Below are positions 1-8,966 of a stretch of 64,000 bases of DNA, one piece after another. Origin of the DNA: Flectonema sp. DT1601 (lineage: Eukaryota; Euglenozoa; Diplonemea; Diplonemida; Diplonemidae). A program made the translations under genes and the position numbers. The stretch covers positions 124,001-188,000 of the forward strand of contig OZ025830.1 in the NCBI GenBank assembly GCA_964019425.1, given 5' to 3'. The notes beneath the pieces were generated by a model. That model worked only from the letters and a program-made list of their open reading frames with translations. It was not told where the DNA came from and did no database searches. The stretch's first letter is position 1, and each line of letters starts with the position of its first letter.

Positions 1-1820
1 AACAAAGCTGCTGCAACATGAGGATCAACAGCAGCTAATGGGTCATCAAGAATCAACAATTCTGGATTTCCATAAATTGCTCTTGCGATGCAAACACGTT
101 GTTGTTGTCCACCCGACAAAGTAACACCACGTTCACCAATTTCTGTTTGTCTTCCGTGGGGTAGTATTTCTAAGTCTCTTGCTAAGCTCGATCTGTGGAT
201 TGATTCTCTCAAAAGGATTTCATCAAACGGTCTTCCCATGAGAATATTCTCTTGAATTGTACCACAGACGACAAAACTCTTCTGTGGAACATAACCAATA
301 CTTTTAGTCACTGACAAGGTATAGTCTTGACTGTTTTCAATAGCTCTCAAATCACCGATGATACTCGTTAGCAAACTACTTTTACCAGAACCAACCTCGC
401 CGATTACCGCAGCTGCCTCACCACGTGATAGATGTAATTCAGAAACTTTTAAAATAAACTTTTCACCTGTTGATGCGTCAGAGTCTCTGGATCCTATGTC
501 GTTATGACAAAACATGATGTCGTTCATTTTCAATGCCAGGTGATTGTATTCTTCAGATGGTTGAGAGCTTATGTAGTCAGGTTGAAGTAGAAAATTTGTA
601 ATTCTATCAAACGAAACTTTATTAGTAGCGACGATAGAGAGACAACGAGGTATAATAATTAGTGAGAGTCTCATTGACTGAAATACTGAATACACCGCAA
701 AGATATCAGCAACGTGAAGCTCGTCATTAGTCGCAAACATGGTACAGAAAGCAACACAACATGCGAGTGTTGGTGAAGCTCTTCCTATTTGAATAGCTGT
801 CATTGTTATAAGTCTAAATGAAGCGATAGCCACACTCTCTGAGGATCTCGCCTTTAATATTTCTCTTAGGAATGGTACTTCCCATGTTGATAATTTAATT
901 GCTTTGATTCCCTCAATAGCCTTTGTGATTAAACTTGTCCTTAAGTCAGCGTACTTTAGGCATTCGGATTCTCTAACAGCAGTAAGACGAGCCATGTATT
1001 GATTAATAATTAATACTATAACAAGCATTCCCAGACCAGCAACACCTGCCCATCCAACAGTGTAGATAACAACAACAGAACCAGCAATCATTGACGCAGC
1101 TGACGATGGGAATTGTGAAAGCATTTTTGAATTTTCATAAATTCGAGTCAAGTCATTTCCGATTAAACTTTTCTCAACTGACTTACATCCAGATGCGATT
1201 GTTAATGATTTTGAATGGATCAAAGTAGCCAGAGTAACAATAGACCCGGAAGCAACTCTTCCAGCAAACTGCATTCGTCCCATGACAGCAGTCAAACCTT
1301 CAGCTACTAAGATACCACCAAGTATCATTAAATAACGACCAGCTTCATCAGTCTTATCAACTTCTTCATGTGTTGCTGCTTCTATGAGCCATTTCAATAA
1401 CAGTGGACGTGCAGCTGTTCCAATAGCTCCTTGTATTATTCCTAATATTGTAAACCAGACTAGTTCCCACTTGTAACATGATACTAAAAGCCAGTGAAGT
1501 GCTGGGACTTCCTTTTTACATTCTTTTTCCCATTTTTGCTGACTGGTTTCTTCAACGTTGTATGCAGACAGGGCTCGTAATAGTTTTGGACAATCATCTT
1601 CGCAGAGATCTTTTCCTCTGATTCCTCGTCCAAATATCGACCAAGTCCACGTCAATAGGATTTCGTCACTAGCTGACGCACTCGAATAGTTGGCAGCATT
1701 GTAGTCGTACGCTCCTTGTTTTTGTTTGTTTTGGCTGCCAGCTAACGTGTTGTAAGTTCCGTAATCATTTCTCTTTACTGTGCTATCATTGTTCCCCAAA
1801 TTCTTTAGCGGGTTCTCCAT
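1..1820 (-). CDS. ABC transporter, ABCC/MRP type (3' end outside window)
   Basis: An open frame runs from an ATG at 1818-1820 off the left edge, giving about 606 residues. Order: a hydrophilic N-terminus of about 110 aa, a first transmembrane domain with about six hydrophobic segments, then the first nucleotide-binding domain. Visible motifs are Walker A (GEVGSGKSSLL), the signature LSGGQQQRVCIARAI, and Walker B followed by the D-loop (LLILDDPLAAVD). The arrangement and the LSGGQ context fit subfamily C full-size exporters, which pump conjugated organic anions or drugs across the plasma or vacuolar membrane; the second half would lie beyond coordinate 1. No TMD0 is seen. The start is preceded on the coding strand by a run of 11 C then TCAG, only 2 nt before the ATG, which looks like a splice acceptor. 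Substrate cannot be inferred. Confidence 0.92.
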   Translation of the reverse strand, partial: MENPLKNLGNNDSTVKRNDYGTYNTLAGSQNKQKQGAYDYNAANYSSASASDEILLTWTWSIFGRGIRGKDLCEDDCPKLLRALSAYNVEETSQQKWEKECKKEVPALHWLLVSCYKWELVWFTILGIIQGAIGTAARPLLLKWLIEAATHEEVDKTDEAGRYLMILGGILVAEGLTAVMGRMQFAGRVASGSIVTLATLIHSKSLTIASGCKSVEKSLIGNDLTRIYENSKMLSQFPSSAASMIAGSVVVIYTVGWAGVAGLGMLVIVLIINQYMARLTAVRESECLKYADLRTSLITKAIEGIKAIKLSTWEVPFLREILKARSSESVAIASFRLITMTAIQIGRASPTLACCVAFCTMFATNDELHVADIFAVYSVFQSMRLSLIIIPRCLSIVATNKVSFDRITNFLLQPDYISSQPSEEYNHLALKMNDIMFCHNDIGSRDSDASTGEKFILKVSELHLSRGEAAAVIGEVGSGKSSLLTSIIGDLRAIENSQDYTLSVTKSIGYVPQKSFVVCGTIQENILMGRPFDEILLRESIHRSSLARDLEILPHGRQTEIGERGVTLSGGQQQRVCIARAIYGNPELLILDDPLAAVDPHVAAAL

Positions 1821-2104
1821 AGCTGAGGGGGGGGGGGAGTTTAGTAATAAATAATAAAATACAACACATCACACAACACAATAATAACACCATCTGTTGA
1901 GCAAAAACACAGATGTCTAACTTCACTATTCGCAATATACAAATCTCTCAATTGTTTTCATTGATGAGTCTTCTGGTAACCCACTTGAGCAGTAATTCTT
2001 CACGTAAGTGAGACGTGCTGCTCAAGCGATCAGTGAACGATGGACGTTAAAAAAGTGTAAATTGTCTTCTTATTTGAGAAGAATCATCAAAGAGTAAAGG
2101 GAAA

Positions 2105-2131
2105 GGTATTTCAACCATCAGCTGAAATACC
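2105..2131. repeat. 9-bp inverted repeat spanning a stop codon
   Basis: GGTATTTCA and TGAAATACC form a perfect 9-bp stem with a 9-nt loop. It covers the last codons and stop of the 672 aa gene. It could be a small 3'-end hairpin or chance. Confidence 0.4.
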
Positions 2132-4129
2132 ACAATCAATAAGGTGTTGTAAAGTAAGTACCTCAGGGATAGGATCTAACTTTATTTTTACTGCTTCACT
2201 CCACTTGTCGATATTACTGTCGGCAAAGTGAACGAATTGAATTAAATCAACACGTTGAGCAGAACGTTTGACGAGGTCATCAGCAACAACATCACCAACT
2301 TCAGAAGATAAAGTACTCGAGTGATCTCTCAGTGTGGTGAGTTGTTTTGGAAATAAAGACTTCGATAATTCTGTTATTGGTGTCGACAACAAGTTGTTAG
2401 TAATCCTTTCTAACTGTAGTACAGCAGTCCACACAGCACGTCTTTGAGCAACTGCTTCTGTAGCACCTGTTAGTGCAGTCCAGTCAGATGGTGGAAAGCT
2501 GCAAATCCGTTGAAATTTTGAGGATTTCAAAGCAGACGCTCGAAGTAAAGTCAACTCTGCGTTTAGTGTTCCGAGTCTCGTGATGATATCTTCTGCAAGA
2601 GCGCGTCCATCTGAATACCCTCCCGCCAAAGGAGAGACGTAGTCACTACTCATTGCAGTCTCCCAGACACGCTTACAAGATTCCAGCAGCACATTATTCA
2701 TTTCTTCTCTCTCAAGTCTTTTCTTATAAAATAGTTGTTCTACTGTTGTTGCTGCCTGTTGTAACCCTTCTCTATACTGGGAATCATTCCTAACTCGACT
2801 TTTAATATTCTGTACCTCTTGCACCCACTGACCATACTCGTCAGCGCATAGCAAGTCATCTTCTGCTTTCGACAGCAGTTTGAGATCTTGTTCTAAGGAG
2901 TGGGTCTCCAGTTTAGGTTGTGAGTCACTTTTTAATGTCATCAAAGACGATTTTAATTTTGATCTACTAACTGCATTATTAATAAAAACAGGACTGTAAT
3001 TACTATTATTGACTAGAGAAGTGTTAATGAATTTGTCACAAGCGGTACTGTTGTCAGTCGCTTGAGAGTTTTTACTGCGGAAATCACGTATCCAACTGAG
3101 GTGATAAGAACAAGTCTTGTCTAGCGATGATATGAAAGAGTTCGCAGCAGGACATCTTTTCGATAAGAGTTTTTCTATTGCTGAACGTATTTTAATAAAT
3201 CCAGTAGACTGTACACAATCACTCCTCTTTATGTTAATGTTTAAGAATTCAGATGAAAAATTAAAATCATCTCCTACGCACTTATCAACCATCTCTAAGA
3301 TGTCAGTTGCAATGTTGTTTCCTGTTTCTGTACCAACTTCAATAGTTAGTCCGTGATGCAATGCCAGAACAAAGTAATATCCTAAAAAGATTCTTTGTTC
3401 TATTAGTCTTTCTTGTAGTATATAACTACAAAGTTGTTTCATTCGTGAAGACTGTTGAGTGTTTAGGAGGAGAGTATCACTACATTGAGTAAGTCTGTCG
3501 TTCATTGTTGATTCTGATATGGAAACGTTGTTTCGTATCCGACAGTGAATTTGCTCGAGAGACATATTCGTCGCTTTCCATTTTTTTAATTTTGGTACAG
3601 GTTGCTGTACGGCAGCCAAAGCTTGCAGACTTTTTGAATTCAATTGTAAAAGCTTCATCCCAACTGAGGCTCTGGCAGTGTTATACTTCGGAACTGTTAC
3701 TGATTTACGAAGTTTCTTAAATGCCATTCTTTTCATAAAGTGAGTCGCAAATCTGGTTCGCAACAACAGTTTTAATTTCTCTTTTTCAGCCTGCCAGGTG
3801 TTGAGCGGAGTACTCACTCGCTTCTCTTTACAATTATAAACCATGTGAGACTGCGATAACAGCCAGTGTTCTTTCCGTCTATTTAATCTTTTTTCAATTT
3901 CTGGAACAGGTTTCAAGTTGTAATCGCAACTTCCAATCCTTTTCATTGTGAAGATCCTACTCTTGTCGGTTAGGTGTTCAAGTGCTTCTTTCATTGTCGT
4001 TGGTTCTACTGAATGATGTTGTCGGTCTGTTTTCTTTCTTCTCTTTTGAACATCCTTACAAGCAAATCTAATTCCATACTTTGAACAGATTAAAGCACAT
4101 TGATAACCTGGTGTCTCCGATTCAGTCAT
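2111..4129 (-). CDS. Unknown protein, 672 aa, basic N-terminal half
   Basis: A single uninterrupted frame with ordinary codon use. I do not recognise the family. The first ~180 residues are rich in Lys/Arg with KRRKKTDR near residue 30, which could act as a nuclear or nucleolar signal. The rest is mostly helical by composition, with no membrane segment or signal peptide. Residues ~420-560 are charged and Leu-rich and could form coiled coil or helical repeats. It lies head-to-tail between the HPP gene (150 bp upstream) and the ABC transporter (about 290 bp downstream). A CTCTCTACAG acceptor-like site lies 28 nt before the ATG. The gene is real by length and composition; the function is open. 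Confidence 0.8.
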   Translation of the reverse strand: MTESETPGYQCALICSKYGIRFACKDVQKRRKKTDRQHHSVEPTTMKEALEHLTDKSRIFTMKRIGSCDYNLKPVPEIEKRLNRRKEHWLLSQSHMVYNCKEKRVSTPLNTWQAEKEKLKLLLRTRFATHFMKRMAFKKLRKSVTVPKYNTARASVGMKLLQLNSKSLQALAAVQQPVPKLKKWKATNMSLEQIHCRIRNNVSISESTMNDRLTQCSDTLLLNTQQSSRMKQLCSYILQERLIEQRIFLGYYFVLALHHGLTIEVGTETGNNIATDILEMVDKCVGDDFNFSSEFLNINIKRSDCVQSTGFIKIRSAIEKLLSKRCPAANSFISSLDKTCSYHLSWIRDFRSKNSQATDNSTACDKFINTSLVNNSNYSPVFINNAVSRSKLKSSLMTLKSDSQPKLETHSLEQDLKLLSKAEDDLLCADEYGQWVQEVQNIKSRVRNDSQYREGLQQAATTVEQLFYKKRLEREEMNNVLLESCKRVWETAMSSDYVSPLAGGYSDGRALAEDIITRLGTLNAELTLLRASALKSSKFQRICSFPPSDWTALTGATEAVAQRRAVWTAVLQLERITNNLLSTPITELSKSLFPKQLTTLRDHSSTLSSEVGDVVADDLVKRSAQRVDLIQFVHFADSNIDKWSEAVKIKLDPIPEVLTLQHLIDCGISADG

Positions 4130-4278
4130 CTTTTTACATCAGATAAATCAATTCTGTAGAGAGGGAAGTGATTAAGCGAGACAAATAATAAAGTAAACAT
4201 CCTATGTTAATATATTGAACACCTGCGAATCTTCTCATAGGACTCACAAGAAATAGAACAGCCAATACCAAAACTGAA

Positions 4279-4881
4279 TCACCACCAGTAAGTTGGATAC
4301 TTAACACCAGAAAGATTATTTAATAATCCACAACATGCTACAAGTAAAGCACTACCAAAAGCAACAGGGATAATTCCAAGAGGACCAAGACTATGAAGTA
4401 ACTGGTCTGGAAGCATCAGAAGAGAAGTACCTCCAGCAGGAGGATGAAATATTCGAAGAGACTGCATAGAGACGAGTGACAATGCGACTGCCAGAGGGAT
4501 TGCTGCGGGTCCTGAGAGTCCACAAGAAGCAATCGCAATACCAATTGCTGCAGAAACTACGTGACCTCCAATTACATTACGCGGCTGGGAAAATGGTGCA
4601 GCTGGAGCTCCCGCTAACAAACACGCTGAAGAACCGAAACTACCTAAGAAACAAGTCAACTGACTGCTACTCACATCCCATGCAACGTGAGCCTGATGAA
4701 CACTACAGACTGCACCTATTCCAAAGAAACCAGTAACCCCATTCCTAACTAACTGTTGTACTCCTGGTGATGGAGGGTTTGGTAGGTGTTTCGGTCCTGT
4801 ACTCGGAGGTTTTGTGCAGTAAACTCTCTTCTGTAAGAATGTGGTACCGAGAGCCCTCCTCATCAAAGGTAACGAACGCAT
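4279..4881 (-). CDS. HPP-family transmembrane protein
   Basis: A 200 aa protein. Residues ~50-195 form four or five hydrophobic segments. They carry the family hallmark FHPPAGGTSLLML around residue 143 and the upstream LGSFGSSACLLAGAP...QPRNVIGGH block, both typical of HPP proteins. The family occurs in bacteria, fungi, oomycetes and plants; a plant chloroplast member has been reported as a nitrite transporter. The first ~35 residues are Arg/Ser/Pro-rich without acids (RRALGTTFLQKRVYCTKPP), which would suit a mitochondrial or plastid targeting peptide. Anion transport here is an inference from the family only. The protein ends in a natural TYWW terminus and appears intact. Confidence 0.88.
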   Translation of the reverse strand: MRSLPLMRRALGTTFLQKRVYCTKPPSTGPKHLPNPPSPGVQQLVRNGVTGFFGIGAVCSVHQAHVAWDVSSSQLTCFLGSFGSSACLLAGAPAAPFSQPRNVIGGHVVSAAIGIAIASCGLSGPAAIPLAVALSLVSMQSLRIFHPPAGGTSLLMLPDQLLHSLGPLGIIPVAFGSALLVACCGLLNNLSGVKYPTYWW

Positions 4882-6274
4882 AATAATGTGTAGCCTGCCA
4901 TGAAATATATTAACGGAGAACTACATAATAGTACCTTCGTGGCTTTGTTTTTTCATTGCATCTTTTGTAACCTGTTGTGTATAAATAATTATTACTTCTG
5001 TTAAACTCTATTCTCAAAAGTTATATCTAACTGTCGAAGCCTCATTAGGCTGATACTCCACAGAAGTCACTGAAGTTCCTGCAAGAAGGATTCTCATAAC
5101 TGATGAGTTCTCACCTGACCTGATCTTCTATTTTATTTCTTTTTTTTTATTGTCATGTTGGTTGGTTTGATTTCCTACTCCTTCCATACGACTTTTCTGG
5201 TTTGTCTCACGGCTACTGAAAGACTTTTGTAATTAACTAACAAATCAGAGAATGAGAATAGTCAGAATTCAAGGGTTCTGTTACTTGAGTGACTTATTCA
5301 CTATCCAAATTGTTTGTAAACTCTCTACTCCCAATTGTTGGAAAGAATTTAAGTCGGAACGCTAATCTACTCGTCAGAATGACCGTAGATCTTATGTTTG
5401 GCTTTGTTGTCGTAATTATTCTTTTTTTTTTTTTTTTTCTTCTTCGCGCAATTTTTTTTTTTTTTTTTTGCAGCAAATTGAATTTAACTCGGTAAAAAAA
5501 AAAAAAAAAAAAGAACTCAGACAACCTAACAGAGGCGTATCGTAACTTGACTCTTGAGGAGAGCCTTCTACGTTTTAGAAAGTAAGGATGAAAAAAAAAA
5601 AATGGACATCGAATATTTTACTTTTTTCGTCTCAGATGTTATTATTCACAATTCCTCTATTCCAATAAGAATCTTTTTTACTGTTCAAGAAAAGAATACT
5701 ACAGGAAAACTACAACATTATAAAAAAAAAATTAAAAAAAAAACGCAAATTCCAAAAAGCGCCGACAATCAGAACCACACGTTTGGACTGTTGCCGCGCA
5801 ATAATTAGAAAGGAGGCTCCTTTTTGCTATTCGAAAGACTAACAATAAAAGAAGCTCTTCAAATTGTAGCTCTGTGACATCCACAGGGCTACTTGCATTT
5901 AGTAAATTGTTACTAAGTGAATAATACTATGAAGAGAGAGTGAAATAGTGAAGAATATTACTTTTTGTGATTTTTTTTTGTAAGAGTAGGTTTTTTTTTT
6001 TTCTTTTTTTTGATCAGATTTCAGATTTTAAAGGAAACTAATAATTTTTAATTATGGCAAAATCATTTCTGTACTTTGCAAATTTTTTGGAACTAGTTTC
6101 TTTATTTGTAAGTCAGTGAGTCCAGCAAGCCTCTGAGTACCAGATAAATGGACGCTCAAAGAGAACTCTTTGGGTCCCAACCTAATCTCCCGAAGGAATA
6201 TTTCGTTAGTTTTGACACTACTGTGCCTACTACCTCTACCTATCCAATCTCGCAATCGCATATTTCACATAGTC

Positions 6275-6308
<34 letters not shown>

Positions 6309-8966
6309 CTACTCCTTTATCACAACAGGACATGAGAAAAAAATGGGTGTTTTTAGGTCAACACATTCTGCCGACCTTCCAACCCGGTGGGAAAAAACTA
6401 AAATATACCAAATCCTTAATCTTCTATTCTTTCGTGTTTGATTGCGCAGCCAGAAGCAATCTGGTAGCTCTTTACCCGAATTGGGGGAAAAAGAAATGGG
6501 AAATAATAAAAAAAAAAAAAAAAAAATTATACCGCGGAGAGCTTTATATTTTCTCCTTAGCATTTTCGACAACATGACGTTGATAACACAATATAATATA
6601 AGAAAAATCGAAGAATCAAAAAAAAAAAAAAAAAACGAAAAAGCGAGGGGATGAACAAGAGAGACAACAAGATTATCCTCATGAAGATCAACACACTCCC
6701 CGCCCGCAGGATCTGAAACGCTCACGTAACACATCTTCATCAGCAACCGGAAGTAACCAAATAATAATTTTTTTTTTCCCCGAAAAAAACTGGTGTCTGT
6801 ATAACATATAAAAACAACTCACCTTTGAAAAAAAAAACCTTAGAAAGAAAGCCTAACAAACAAATACTTGGAGTGGGGGGATCTCACAAAGATCGCTGAA
6901 AGAGAGAGAGGATCGGCAACAAAACCGATAAAAGGATAGATATTGAAAGGAGGACACACAGTATTTCAACCACAATGAAGAACCTTATCTACACCTTGAC
7001 TTCCAGCTGCCAAAAGAAAAATAGCGCAAGCAGCTGCTAATATTTAATTTTATATTTTTTTTGAAAACATTATTATTATTACTTTTTTTTTTTTTTCAAA
7101 TTTTTCAATGTAAAAAGAAAACATTTTGTTAATTTGGTTGTAGCCACGAACTGACCCTTAATCTGAGAATTAAAAGAAAAGTTAACAACAAGATTCTAAC
7201 TTGTTTCTTTTTCTTTTTTTTTTTTTTTTTTTTTTCCCCCCCCGTCCTTTGCTAAGTAACAAAAACAGCGCTTTGATGAAATGCGCGCGCAATAGTCTTG
7301 CCAGTACTTATGTTTGTTATAAACTACTAAATAAAAAATGTTCAACACCAGTACCAACAAGTATCAATTATTTTATAATTGTCTGTAAACCGTATGAATT
7401 CCTATGAAAGTTTTTCTTAATGAGCTACAGAAAATAAATTTTTTTTTTTTGTTATTTTTATATTGTTTAGTCAGCGGCTATGGATGGCTTCATTCTACCA
7501 GTGCCAAGAGCCAGTCCAACTGAAAATATGACAGCAGTATCACCAACGAAAGTCAACCCATGTATTAAATGCTTAATACACAATAAACCGTATGAACATT
7601 TTTAAAACAACTCTCCTCGTTATTACCACTTCGGTTGTCAGAAACCCAACCTCTAATGACAAGATAAAATAAAAGGAATGGGAAAAAGAAAAAAAAAAGG
7701 TTTAATTTCTTTTTTGAATTTCTTTTTTTTTTCCTCAGATCCCAATCACTACTTAGATCAGAGAATCATAAGATTTAAAAATAGACAAATAAACAACGAC
7801 ACGGCGATAAAATACCGTTTTTGTTTTCTTGAGACAAGGGAATCTCAATAAAAAAATAAAAAAAAAATAATAATAAAAAAACATAAATAAATAAAGACAA
7901 CGCTCCCAAGTCCCGAGAGCAGTAACAACATATAACTTATAAGAAAGTGTTCCGCAGCGGAATACCATTTTACTTCACTACAGTTACACTGTAGTTATGA
8001 GCGGGGAAAATAAAGAATAGTGAGGCTAGTAATTAACTAAACGCGGACAGATAAAAACAAACGAAATATATAAAAACACAAACTCGGGAGGGGGGATGTT
8101 TTTTTCTTTTTTCCCGTGCAGTGTATTGTTAACTAAATAAACAATAAAATAAAAAATAAAAACAGTTAGTTAGCAAGTCCATCAAAAAACAGAAAACAGG
8201 AAAAAAAGGACAAACGAAAAAAAAAAAAGCAGTTTTCAAATACGAAAAAAACAGTATACCCCCAACCACATCTAGGAGAGTACACCACACTATTGGTTTC
8301 ATAAAAAAAAGTCATTCGCTTGCCAATCTTGACAAAAAAGATTTAAAAAGAATAAAAATAAAAGCAGGTGTGAGCTTTTATTAACCTTGCTTGAGGAATA
8401 AAAACACACTTTCTCAATGTTGAACATTTACCTGCAGCAAATACATTTAACACGTCGAAAAGGTTGTCCATTTGTCTCCCAAACAACAACAGGAACACAC
8501 TATAAGTCAGAAAAAGGCGTAGTTAGATAAAAAATAGTAGCTCACAAAGATTGGTATTTTTTGTTAAAAGGAACTGCAACTTCCTTATATTAAAAAAAAG
8601 AAAAAAAAAAATCGAAGTACTTGAACCAAGGGAGAAAAGGGGCTACTCACAAGAGGGAAAAGGGGAAGAAAAAAAAAGCACAAGTTATTATTATCGAAAA
8701 AAAAAAAAAAGCGACATTTAAGGAACAAATTACGTTTAAAAAAAAAAATAAATAAATAAATAAAAAACATATTTAATTGGGGAAGAGTAAAGAATGGGGT
8801 AAGAGAAAAAAAAAATAAAAATGTAAACCAGAAGCAACCTCCTACATCCGAACTCCACATTGAATAACAGAACAGTCAGCGATCATCATTTCAGCAGTCG
8901 TCAGTCAAGTGTAACAATTCGATCAATGAATAATAATTTGCATGCACTCATTGCGACGTGTGTAGC
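4882..8966. other. Gene-free AT-rich desert with A/T homopolymers
   Basis: About 4.1 kb with no convincing coding region on either strand. Short frames here owe their length to T or A runs (poly-Phe or poly-Lys) and are not credible genes. Runs of 15-22 T or A occur at 5420-5470, 5492-5510, 6279-6306, 6510, 6620 and 7210-7240. There is an AAAT microsatellite at about 8750. I see no tRNA or other RNA gene. Confidence 0.7.

Noticed and set aside
5289-6746. Overlapping frames of poly-Phe or poly-Lys on both strands
   Set aside because: They exist only because homopolymer runs lack stops; no motif, no codon bias, no homology.
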